A stretch of DNA of 12,764 nucleotides, taken from the NCBI GenBank assembly GCA_964486075.1, contig CAZALU010000085.1, forward strand, positions 1 to 12,764, given 5' to 3'. The stretch is from JAHIJO01 sp964486075 (GTDB taxonomy: Bacteria; Verrucomicrobiota; Kiritimatiellia; JAAZAB01). Positions within the stretch are counted from its first letter, which is position 1. Each line of letters begins with the position of its first letter. The notes beneath the pieces are model-generated. The model ran no database searches and had not been told where the DNA came from. It saw nothing but the letters and a program-made list of their open reading frames with translations. Both the position numbers and the translations under genes were made by a program. Below, in pieces: positions 1 through 6,143 of this stretch.

Positions 1-75
1 TGTCTAAACCGCTAAAAGGTGCCATCTTATTTTCCGCCCGGATCAGGAAGTCTGATGTTAAGTCATAAACGGATT

Positions 76-218
76 TGGTTCAAAACCGGCGCAAGTCGGG
101 TTACAGGTAGAGACCGCTTGCCAAGTGGCCCGTGCAGCCTTACCTGCGGCCCGACTGCTGAGCAGCGATTTCGACGAAACCGCCCTACCAAAATTTGCCG
201 TAACCTAATTTTGAACCA
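76..218. repeat. Nested inverted-repeat element (MITE/REP-like or structured RNA)
   Basis: A 143-bp element is bounded by a perfect 10-bp inverted repeat: TGGTTCAAAA (76-85) and TTTTGAACCA (209-218). Inside it, GGTTAC (99-104) pairs with GTAACC (200-205) and GGTAG (106-110) with CTACC (185-189). A competing set also exists: AGTCGGG (94-100) with CCCGACT (150-156), CAGGTA (104-109) with TACCTG (141-146), and a local hairpin 114-128 with loop GCC. CTGC-TGA-GCAG (155-165) makes a further small hairpin. The pairings are read directly from the sequence. Whether this is a non-autonomous mobile element, a multi-hairpin repeat or an RNA is not resolved. No ORF across it resembles a known protein. Confidence 0.55.
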
Positions 219-550
219 TGCCTGTAAACGTTTGGTTTTCTCAATATCAAGAATCACGGAGCCATAGGCAGCATGCTGATAATGCATAAGTGGCAGGCCT
301 ACGCTCAAATGCCACAAACTTGACCTTGCCTGACGAAGATGAGTGCCATAATATCGGTCTGGCATGAATATTGCTTAATTTATAGGTAAGGGGTATGGTG
401 CTCATGGTGGATTGCTGAAATATCGGCGGCCAGGATTGGATGGGCGTTTAGAAACCGGCGCAACTTGTTTAAGCTGATGGCAGGGTGATCGGTGCTGTGA
501 TCATCTACCAGCGCCAAATCTATCGATGAGCGGATGCAACAGGAGCAATC
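219..550. other. Region without a recognisable gene, upstream of the pilin operon
   Basis: No ORF here has a convincing ribosome binding site or recognisable protein motif. The two open frames crossing 19-365 overlap the inverted-repeat element and look like chance. Visible items are a small hairpin GTGGCA/TGCCAC (290-295 with 310-315), a possible promoter at 371-399, and the 12-mer AAACCGGCGCAA at 452-463, which also occurs at 83-94 inside the upstream element. The last bases (AGGAG at 541-545) are the ribosome binding site of the first pilin gene. The stretch probably acts as the 5' untranslated and promoter region of the operon. Confidence 0.4.
371..399 (+). promoter_or_regulatory. Possible sigma-70-type promoter of the pilin operon
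   Basis: TTGCTT (371-376) and TATGGT (394-399) are separated by 17 bases, the preferred spacing for a housekeeping promoter. It lies about 150 bp upstream of the first pilin start. The match to consensus is moderate (TTGACA and TATAAT expected), so it could be chance. No operator or sigma-54 signature was seen. Confidence 0.22.
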
Positions 551-1027
551 ATGACGGCAAACTGCAACTCTTATGATAAGGCAAACGGGCTGAATACCGC
601 GAGCATTAAGCCGGGAGAGTTTACCCGGACGTCAGCCGGGTTCACCCTGGTCGAGGTGATGGTCGCCAGCCTGATTTTCCTCATGTTCTGCATTTTTTTT
701 CTTAGTGCGGCGATTGCCGCCATGCGTTCCCAGCAATTATCCTGCGATTACTACACAGCCATGACCATCGCCCGGAACCGGATTCAGCGTGCCAAGACAT
801 TCGAACACTCCAGCCTGCACCTCATGAGCGAGAACCAGGTGCCAGTGGACGGCAACGGCAATATTTCTGCCACGGGAACTTACAGGAGAACCACCAGCGT
901 AACCGCCTATACCAATGGATCGCTCGATCTATATAAGGTTACGATCCAGGTTAATTATATCAGCGCGCGGCGTTCACAGAGCGAAACTCCGGTGGAAATA
1001 AGCACCCTTGTGACCGAAAAAATGTAA
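551..1027 (+). CDS. Type IV prepilin-like minor pseudopilin (PilV/GspI-type)
   Basis: This 158-residue protein has a class III (prepilin peptidase) signal. After a 30-residue basic/polar leader comes the cleavage motif G30|F31-T-L-V-E35, followed by a hydrophobic helix to about residue 57. Glu35 is the conserved E5 of the mature pilin. The rest is a short polar globular domain with segments typical of PilV/GspI-like minor pilins (an AxxIARNRIQ helix after the membrane segment, then beta-rich sequence). It should be processed by PilD/GspO in the inner membrane and sit in a pilus or pseudopilus tip complex. The start has AGGAG (541-545) at good spacing. The leader is longer than the 5-15 residues of proteobacterial pilins. 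The next gene begins 12 bp downstream, so they are surely co-transcribed. The exact subfamily is an inference from size and order. Confidence 0.85.
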   Translation: MTANCNSYDKANGLNTASIKPGEFTRTSAGFTLVEVMVASLIFLMFCIFFLSAAIAAMRSQQLSCDYYTAMTIARNRIQRAKTFEHSSLHLMSENQVPVDGNGNISATGTYRRTTSVTAYTNGSLDLYKVTIQVNYISARRSQSETPVEISTLVTEKM

Positions 1028-1039
1028 GGAAAACAGACC

Positions 1040-3181
1040 ATGCAGAAACCTATTGAACAGCATTGGCCTTTGGGGGTGTTTCCGGGAATGGCCGGACGGG
1101 GCGGACACAATCCGCTAACTATGCCCAAAACCTGCGCCCGCCATTTGCCGGAAAAATCGCGCGGATTCACCCTGCTCGAGGCGCTGATTGCCAGCATGAT
1201 CACGATGATGGTCATTGCCGGCACTCTCTCAACTTTGGTTTATGGGCTGCGTGCGTGGCGGATGGAAGCCGTAAAAAACGAAGTTAATATAGATTTGGAA
1301 CACGCCATGGAAGGTATCCGGCAGGACCTGCGCCTTTCCAGCGTCGGCATCGGGCTGATGGCTTTTTATCCTGCCAAAGCCGCGCAATACAAGGCCATCA
1401 GCTTTCCGATGTCCAGCGTGACCACCAACGGACTGCTCACACGCGAAAACAGCGGTAAAATCAAGTGGACCCAAACCGTGATTTACCATGTGCAACCGGG
1501 TAGCCCGGACCAACTCAGGCGCACGGTGTTCAGCCCTCGTAAAACCAATGCCACGCCGAGCGAGCTTTATACCCAGCTCCAAAACGTGGTGCAGGGCACC
1601 AATCTCTGCCTGACCGGCGAGAGCGTCAAGGACCGGGTTATTTTCAATAATCTTGTGACCCTGGGCATCCGTCCGCCCGAAATGCAATTTGACGGTTATG
1701 CCCCCGCGTATTGCAAGGCCCGCACAGTCAACTGGGGCAGTGTCGTACTCAGCAACGGACCCCACGAACTGAAGTTCACCGTCGAGGGTAAAAACACCAA
1801 CAGTTCCGGGTACTGCATCGGAGTGGACTCGTTCTCGCTCAGCCCGAGCGCCAGCCGGCGGGAAGGCGAGATTTACCTGCCGACCTACACTCATCCGGTT
1901 TCCCCCTATTATCTCCATACGTTATCCGGCGGCTCCGTTATAGCCCAGGACATGTCGATCTACGGCGCCAACTGGAGCGGCAATAGTCAATTGACGTATG
2001 ACGGAGCGGCTGTCAGCAACAGCATCACTTTCAGGGTTCCCAACGATCTCTGGTGCGACGCCAATTTTGACAACCCGCCGGGCGTGCTGGCCAGCAACGT
2101 CAGCCGTAAAATCGACGAATCCTTTGTCAGCGCTGATCCTTTCATTTCCGACATTGTTATTTCCATGGACAAGGGCACCAACTGGCTGGCGGAGGGTTGC
2201 ACGGAAAGCGCCTTGGCCTCTTTCAGCATTCCCAGCACACCGCCGGCGGTTGTCAACGTTATCTATGGCGGAACAAATCCGGCGGCGGCAATCACGATGA
2301 ACGGCGAATGGGTGCGAGTCAGATTCGACGCCGGAAGCAACGGCAATTTATACATCTCTAACGCGAAAATTTCGAGGCAAGAGACCGGGACCAACGCGGC
2401 GCTGGGAACCACTGCCAGTCTTTCTTTTGGATGGTGGTGGGGCCCCAAAATTAAGATCCCCGCCAACACCTCGGTCTGGAGCGACTGGGTTTCGGGATAC
2501 GAGATCAACCGCGAAAATAATTATCTGGTCCAGTTCGAACTGCAGACGGATTCCGAGGTGTTCAACAATGCGCGGGCCTGGGTCAACAACGACGTCCCCT
2601 TCATGTCCTCCGTGAACGGACTGGAAACCAACCTGATCGTCGGCGTCGGTGCGCTGGAGGTGCGCTACCCGTCCCAAGGTCTATATCGTTCCGGAATTTT
2701 CGACACGCATATAACAAGCCCCTCCTACAAAACGCTCAAATGGACCCATGTGGAAAATTTGGCGCAGGAAGCGGATATTGATATTCGTGTGCGCAGTGGC
2801 AATAAGCCCGACTTGAGCGATGCCATATTCTGGCTGGAGTCAGGATATTTTCAGCTTTGCAACGGAGCCAACAGCCTGGCTGCTCTTTCACCCCAGGGAC
2901 GCTATGTGCAGTATGAAGTCTTGTTCGGCTGCGGTGGCCAGCATCTGATCAGCCCGATTCTACGGGACGTCACGATTGCCTGGGATGTGCCGATGGGACT
3001 GGTGGACCTGCAGGTCGATTTCGGCATGGGTACCAACTACGGTATTGTCGGCGCCACGGTGGACGGGCAAGCGTTCATCAAGGGCCTCGAAATCGAGATG
3101 GAGATTTTCAAGGACGGGCCCATGGGTACCGTCACGGCGGCAGGCACCATGGAGATTCGGCCGTTGAACACAAACAAGTGA
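1040..3181 (+). CDS. Large prepilin-like protein (PilW/GspJ-type) with extended beta-rich exodomain
   Basis: The 713-residue product has a class III signal with an unusually long 42-residue leader, cut at G42|F43-T-L-L-E47 (Glu47 is E5 of the mature protein). A hydrophobic helix runs to about residue 68, then the amphipathic helix ending in AMEGIRQDLR that is typical of PilW/GspJ minor pilins. Most PilW/GspJ proteins have 200-350 residues; here about 400 extra residues follow. That tail is rich in Asn, Gly, Ser and Thr and contains what look like beta-sandwich modules, for example the stretch from about residue 540 to 645, which includes SGIFDTHITSP, IDIRVRSGN and a GRYVQYEVLF...SPILRDVTIAWD pattern. 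The chosen start has AAGGAA (1026-1031) upstream; ATGs at 1088 and 1121 would shorten the leader but lack good ribosome binding sites. The tail may bind a substrate or surface; this is inference. Confidence 0.8.
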   Translation: MQKPIEQHWPLGVFPGMAGRGGHNPLTMPKTCARHLPEKSRGFTLLEALIASMITMMVIAGTLSTLVYGLRAWRMEAVKNEVNIDLEHAMEGIRQDLRLSSVGIGLMAFYPAKAAQYKAISFPMSSVTTNGLLTRENSGKIKWTQTVIYHVQPGSPDQLRRTVFSPRKTNATPSELYTQLQNVVQGTNLCLTGESVKDRVIFNNLVTLGIRPPEMQFDGYAPAYCKARTVNWGSVVLSNGPHELKFTVEGKNTNSSGYCIGVDSFSLSPSASRREGEIYLPTYTHPVSPYYLHTLSGGSVIAQDMSIYGANWSGNSQLTYDGAAVSNSITFRVPNDLWCDANFDNPPGVLASNVSRKIDESFVSADPFISDIVISMDKGTNWLAEGCTESALASFSIPSTPPAVVNVIYGGTNPAAAITMNGEWVRVRFDAGSNGNLYISNAKISRQETGTNAALGTTASLSFGWWWGPKIKIPANTSVWSDWVSGYEINRENNYLVQFELQTDSEVFNNARAWVNNDVPFMSSVNGLETNLIVGVGALEVRYPSQGLYRSGIFDTHITSPSYKTLKWTHVENLAQEADIDIRVRSGNKPDLSDAIFWLESGYFQLCNGANSLAALSPQGRYVQYEVLFGCGGQHLISPILRDVTIAWDVPMGLVDLQVDFGMGTNYGIVGATVDGQAFIKGLEIEMEIFKDGPMGTVTAAGTMEIRPLNTNK

Positions 3182-3199
3182 TGTGAAGGGAGCTTAGCC

Positions 3200-4321
3200 A
3201 TGCACACAGGGATTAAATATTCCAGACAGAAATGCGTCCAGCAGAATGACCGCGCTGGGGCAGCGCTGGTGACAATTCTCGTGGTATCGCTGCTACTCAT
3301 GACTGCCGGGGTCACCATGGTGGTGCTCTCGAACCAGTCCATGCATCGCATCAAACGTACCGTATCCGTGGCGCAAGCTCAGGCGGTCGCGGAAGCCGGC
3401 ATAGCCGACATGGTGGCCAAGCTCGGCTCGAACTATACAGCCTGGCAGAACGCCAGCAACGTGGCAACATTTCTCGACAACGGAACTTACCACGTGACAA
3501 CCCGGCAGCAGCCCAACGGCAACGTGCTCATCATCAGCGATGGCCTGCACATGAGCTTTTCCAACCGCACGATCATGGAACTGCTCGGCACCACCCAGAC
3601 GCACCTCAACGAACTTTTCAACCTCAACAGCGCCATTATGTCCGACGGCGATATCCGCATATCCACCGCCGCCTACACCGTGAACGGCGACCTCCACGCC
3701 AATCAGGATGTCATCGCAAACGGCGGTGCCAAGAATGGGACCATCAATGGCGACATTTCAGCCGGTGGCACGATCGGAACTTTCAACAATGTCAGCGGCA
3801 CCACCACCAGCGGCGTCCCGCGGATTACCCTGCCACCATCGGGCCCGTTCAATTTCGACAGCTACCGCCAACTGGCCATCAACAACGGCGTCTACCTTGA
3901 GGGCAATCAATCCCTGCGCGGCAAACCGATCGCCACGGCGCCCAACGGCATCATGTACGTCAACGGCGATCTGACCATTGGCAACCAGAGCGCCTATAGC
4001 GGCACAATCGTGGTCAACGGCAACATCAGCATTGCAAATCATTTCGTCCATAGCGCCTTTGCCGGCGCCTCAAATATGCCCTCACTGTTGAGCACCGGCA
4101 CGATCACGCTGCAGAACAACTGCACCTTGAATGGCGTGGTTTTTGCACAAGTCAACGTCAGTATTCAGAACAATGTCACCATCAATGGCGGAGTCATCTC
4201 CCTGGGCTACACTGAAATCCAGAATTGCTCCACCATCACCCACGGCACCGCCTACCCGGCCTGGGACCCGTTGAACCCCGCAGTGCCCCCGGAGGTGATC
4301 GTCGGCGGCTGGCTGAAGTAG
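3200..4321 (+). CDS. PilX-like pilus assembly protein with beta-helix (bactofilin-like) C-terminal half
   Basis: This protein has 373 residues. Residues 18-45 (RAGAALVTILVVSLLLMTAG...) and the AEAG motif at 64-67 match the PilX N-terminal pattern: a G20|A21 prepilin-like junction without Glu5, a membrane helix, then an AxxAEAG helix. From about residue 145 to 350 the sequence is a series of short strands with repeated turns such as VNGDL (161-165), INGDI (182-186), VNGDL (254-258), VNGNI (272-276) and INGG (328-331), the signature of a right-handed parallel beta-helix as in bactofilins or polymer-forming proteins. Similar PilX-plus-beta-helix proteins are known from environmental genomes. AGGGAG (3187-3192) precedes the ATG and the gap to the previous stop is 18 bp, so it is the third gene of the pilin operon. 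It probably joins the minor-pilin priming complex; the role of the beta-helix is unknown. Confidence 0.78.
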   Translation: MHTGIKYSRQKCVQQNDRAGAALVTILVVSLLLMTAGVTMVVLSNQSMHRIKRTVSVAQAQAVAEAGIADMVAKLGSNYTAWQNASNVATFLDNGTYHVTTRQQPNGNVLIISDGLHMSFSNRTIMELLGTTQTHLNELFNLNSAIMSDGDIRISTAAYTVNGDLHANQDVIANGGAKNGTINGDISAGGTIGTFNNVSGTTTSGVPRITLPPSGPFNFDSYRQLAINNGVYLEGNQSLRGKPIATAPNGIMYVNGDLTIGNQSAYSGTIVVNGNISIANHFVHSAFAGASNMPSLLSTGTITLQNNCTLNGVVFAQVNVSIQNNVTINGGVISLGYTEIQNCSTITHGTAYPAWDPLNPAVPPEVIVGGWLK

Positions 4322-4441
4322 GCATGCCGGGCTGGGGGAAGGGGCCTGAACCCTGCGGCCCTGCGCCCGCCTGCAGCGTTATGCGCAGCATTTCGGGCAG
4401 GTAGGCGACTGCGGTCAGGTCTCTGCGCGAGAGGTCAGTGA
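4322..4441. other. Gap between convergent genes
   Basis: This 120-bp gap separates the ends of the plus-strand PilX-like gene and the minus-strand glycosyltransferase gene. It is GC-rich. A weak pairing of CTGCGC and GCGCAG is possible, but there is no run of T residues, so no intrinsic terminator can be called with confidence. Confidence 0.35.
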
Positions 4442-5677
4442 TCAGAGGTTTGACAAGGCATCGAATACAGCGGCCACACGCAGGGCGGCAAGCCCTGCCG
4501 TGGTCGGCGGCCGGGCCCGCACAATCGAAACCCGGGGGGCTCGCGGACCCCAGGCATCCGGATCCGTCGGACCGAACAACGCCACCGTCGGCACTCCCAC
4601 CGCCGCCGCCAAATGCGTGATACCCGAATCGTTGCCCACGTAGCCCCGACATTGGCTCAACACCGCCGCCACGATCGGCAGGTCGCATCCTTGTAGAATC
4701 GGCGCGCCGACACGGTCTGGCCCTGCGCCTGGCGTGTCAGGCTGATTCTGAACAGAGGGACGCGACACAGCGTCTCCCTCCATTCCAACACTAGCCCGTT
4801 GTTGGAGGGCCACGCTCCGTCGTGGCCATTCTGCGAAATATTTTTCAAGCGCTTCCAAAGCGCGGACGATGCCGGCATCAGCCTCCCCCGCGAGCCACAG
4901 GACTTGTCCGAGGCCGGCTTTCTGAACCTTGGCGGCAAGGGCCAGGAAAGACTGCAGCGGCCAGTTTTTCTTAGGACTGCCGCTACCCGGATGAATAGCG
5001 ATGACGGAACCGGGTAGACCGAAAGATTGTAGTCGGGCTCGTCCGGCGGCTTGCAGAGCAGGCGGCAGATTCAAGCGGCATGCCGAAATGCCCTCCAGCG
5101 CATAAGGAATAGCCCGCTCCAGCCTGTGCGTCATGGCGCCTGCAGCAGAAGACGGACGCGACAAAGCGTGTCCATCCATAGCGGCAACAAACGCCGGGTC
5201 AATCAGATGGAGGGGCGCGGTACATTTCATCCCCAGCGGTTCCAGAACGCTCAAAAAATGATCCACGGCGTGCCCGGCGGTCACCTGTGGAGAAACGCCG
5301 AGCACGCGTCGGGCGCCGGCGCGTTCCCAGTTCGAACGCAAGGCTCCATCCGGATCGTGGAGAAAAGAAATAACCAAGTCGAACGTCCGCAAAAAATCAG
5401 ATTCCGGCTGCGGCAGGGGATGATCGGGCGCATAATAAGCGGCAAACCGGGCGCAATCGACAGCCAGCACTCTGTTCACCAAGCCGGCAATCCTGGCCAA
5501 TTCAGCAATATGCGGAATTCCGACCAGGGTTATATCAGCCTGTGGCCATGTCTGACGCAGAAAGCGGAATACCGGAAAAGTCAGCAAAAAATCGCCAAGC
5601 GCGCCGCCCCGGAAAATGAGAATGCGCGCCGCCGACGGAAAGTTTTTGGATGCCGAGATCAGAAAAGGGTTACACAT
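4442..5677 (-). CDS. Glycosyltransferase family 9 (ADP-heptose:LPS heptosyltransferase-like)
   Basis: From ATG at 5677 the protein has 411 residues. GT9 hallmarks are present in order: an N-terminal strand and glycine loop RGGALGD (23-29), then TFPVFRFLRQTWPQADITLVG; in the C-terminal Rossmann domain HPGSGSPKKNWP (229-240), the strand VLWLAGEADA (259-268), and the donor-binding GNDSGITHLAAAVGVPTVALFGPTDP (348-373). Such enzymes add heptose or a related sugar to the lipopolysaccharide core at the inner face of the inner membrane. Usual length is 320-360 residues. The excess is explained by two inserted segments, around residues 167-195 and 284-329, each coded by palindromic repeat DNA in frame. 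A TTG at 5713 would add 12 residues, but ATG 5677 is preferred; neither has a strong ribosome binding site. All core motifs survive, so the enzyme may be functional. Exact substrate unknown. Confidence 0.85.
   Translation of the reverse strand: MCNPFLISASKNFPSAARILIFRGGALGDFLLTFPVFRFLRQTWPQADITLVGIPHIAELARIAGLVNRVLAVDCARFAAYYAPDHPLPQPESDFLRTFDLVISFLHDPDGALRSNWERAGARRVLGVSPQVTAGHAVDHFLSVLEPLGMKCTAPLHLIDPAFVAAMDGHALSRPSSAAGAMTHRLERAIPYALEGISACRLNLPPALQAAGRARLQSFGLPGSVIAIHPGSGSPKKNWPLQSFLALAAKVQKAGLGQVLWLAGEADAGIVRALEALEKYFAEWPRRSVALQQRASVGMEGDAVSRPSVQNQPDTPGAGPDRVGAPILQGCDLPIVAAVLSQCRGYVGNDSGITHLAAAVGVPTVALFGPTDPDAWGPRAPRVSIVRARPPTTAGLAALRVAAVFDALSNL
4754..4827. repeat. Three adjacent palindromes inserted in frame in the GT9 gene
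   Basis: Reading the plus strand there is an imperfect palindrome at 4754-4783 (GGACGCGACACAGCGTCTCC core), a hairpin CCAACA/TGTTGG (4785-4790 with 4800-4805), and a hairpin GGCCACG/CGTGGCC (4808-4814 with 4821-4827). The first matches the element at 5150-5179 at 26 of 30 bases. Together they code most of a roughly 46-residue segment not expected in GT9 proteins, between the ALEALEKYF region and the QGCDLPIVAAVL helix that precedes GNDSG. The hairpins are seen directly; mobility is inferred. Confidence 0.65.
5150..5179. repeat. Palindromic repeat, second copy, in frame in the GT9 gene
   Basis: This 30-bp sequence differs from 4754-4783 at only four positions. It forms an imperfect hairpin around the core GGACGCGACAAAGCGTGTCC. 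On the coding strand it is read as MDGHALSRPS, against MEGDAVSRPS for the other copy, so both copies are translated in the same frame and orientation. It lies in the linker between the N- and C-terminal Rossmann domains of the enzyme. Confidence 0.65.
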
Positions 5678-5734
5678 TTTGTCAGCTCGTGGGGCATACG
5701 CTGGGACCAGCAATTGTCATTATGGCCTGCGTCT

Positions 5735-5821
5735 CCTGCCGCCTTGCGCGGCAGGGGCGACAGATTGGCTGGAAAAGGACGTTTCCCCAGCCAATCTCTT
5801 CACCCGCGACGCAAGGTCGCG
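5735..5821. repeat. Three consecutive hairpins upstream of the GT9 gene
   Basis: There are three strong hairpins in a row. CCTGCCGC/GCGGCAGG (5735-5742 with 5748-5755) has a perfect 8-bp stem and 5-nt loop. AGATTGGCTGG/CCAGCCAATCT (5762-5772 with 5787-5797) has a perfect 11-bp stem and 14-nt loop. CGCGAC/GTCGCG (5805-5810 with 5816-5821) has a 6-bp stem and 5-nt loop. They occupy the 5' leader of the GT9 gene if transcription comes from further upstream. No T run follows on the minus strand, so they are not clearly terminators; a REP-type cluster is preferred. Confidence 0.6.
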
Positions 5822-5870
5822 AGGGTCTATAAAATGTTACCCAAGACAGACATCTTTTGAACCAGGCCGA

Positions 5871-5929
5871 AAATTCCTATACGTTAAATTAGGACCGGCA
5901 ACTGCCGGTCAATTTTTACTGTAGCCGAC
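5871..5929 (+). repeat. 59-bp imperfect direct repeat, copy 1
   Basis: The segment from AAATTCCTAT to GTAGCCGAC is 47/59 identical to the segment at 5990-6048 with no gaps. It contains a perfect hairpin GACCGGCA/TGCCGGTC (5893-5900 with 5903-5910). It runs directly into the TGTAGCCG palindrome. It is noncoding as far as can be seen. Confidence 0.7.
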
Positions 5930-5981
5930 ATCGATGATGGCGGTCCTAATCCGAGGACCGCGACCATCGGTCGCGGCTACA
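5920..5981. repeat. Palindromic element with TGTAGCCG/CGGCTACA ends
   Basis: This 62-bp element has 8-bp terminal inverted repeats TGTAGCCG (5920-5927) and CGGCTACA (5974-5981). It holds two perfect internal hairpins that share an arm: GCGGTCCT/AGGACCGC (5940-5947 with 5954-5961) and CCGCGACC/GGTCGCGG (5958-5965 with 5969-5976). Such symmetrical short elements resemble REP/BIME units or small non-autonomous elements. Confidence 0.65.
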
Positions 5982-5989
5982 ACACTTTG

Positions 5990-6048
5990 AAATTCCTTAG
6001 CATTAAATTAGGCACGGCAGTTGCCAGCCAACCTTTACTGTAGCCGAC
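5990..6048 (+). repeat. 59-bp imperfect direct repeat, copy 2
   Basis: This is the second copy of the repeat at 5871-5929, starting 119 bp further on, also leading into TGTAGCCGAC. Its internal hairpin is decayed relative to copy 1 (only GGCA/TGCC pairs well), which suggests copy 2 is older or under no constraint. Confidence 0.65.
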
Positions 6049-6119
6049 CACGCTGGGGTCGGATCTGCTCTTCTGTAGCCGATCCCGATACGCTCCGTGA
6101 TCGGGGTCGGGGTCGGCTA
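6044..6119. repeat. Further TGTAGCCGA-type palindromes
   Basis: Two hairpins follow copy 2. CCGACC/GGTCGG (6044-6049 with 6057-6062) has a 7-nt loop. A larger one has outer arms TAGCCGA/TCGGCTA (6076-6082 with 6113-6119) and inner arms CCCGAT/ATCGGG (6084-6089 with 6100-6105). The loop of the second carries ACGCTCCGT, also present in the loop of the in-gene hairpin at 4808-4827, which hints at one repeat family. Confidence 0.6.
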
Positions 6120-6126
6120 GCAAGAC

Positions 6127-6142
6127 CGCGCCCACGGGCGCG
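6127..6142. repeat. Palindrome abutting the membrane-protein stop codon
   Basis: CGCGCCC/GGGCGCG (6127-6133 with 6136-6142) is a perfect 7-bp inverted repeat. Read on the minus strand, the element begins TGTAGTCGCG, and the TAG in it (6146-6144) is the stop codon of the upstream membrane-protein gene. It could act as a 3' stabilising hairpin; there is no T tract after it. Confidence 0.55.
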
Positions 6143-6143
6143 A

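Noticed and set aside
76..218. c-di-GMP riboswitch, tmRNA or SRP RNA in the structured element
   Set aside because: The conserved sequence motifs of these RNAs were looked for and are absent.
63..365. A 100-codon minus-strand ORF (and an overlapping plus-strand ORF 19-267) as a gene
   Set aside because: No ribosome binding site or family motif is visible, and the frames run through the inverted-repeat element; composition looks like chance coding.
693..700. Run of eight T in the first pilin gene as a phase-variation tract
   Set aside because: It encodes consecutive Phe codons in a membrane helix where such runs arise easily; nothing else suggests slippage control.
5678..5713. TTG 5713 as start of the GT9 gene
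   Set aside because: It is a weaker start codon, adds 12 residues not needed for the first strand of the fold, and has no better ribosome binding site than ATG 5677.
5824..5870. Remnant of an insertion-sequence end (TGTTACCCAAGACAGACATC region)
   Set aside because: The sequence is vaguely like termini seen near some transposase genes, but no transposase fragment or second end is present, so it cannot be supported.
5735..6143. CRISPR array in the repeat cluster
   Set aside because: Units differ in sequence and length, spacing is irregular, and no uniform spacers or cas genes are seen.
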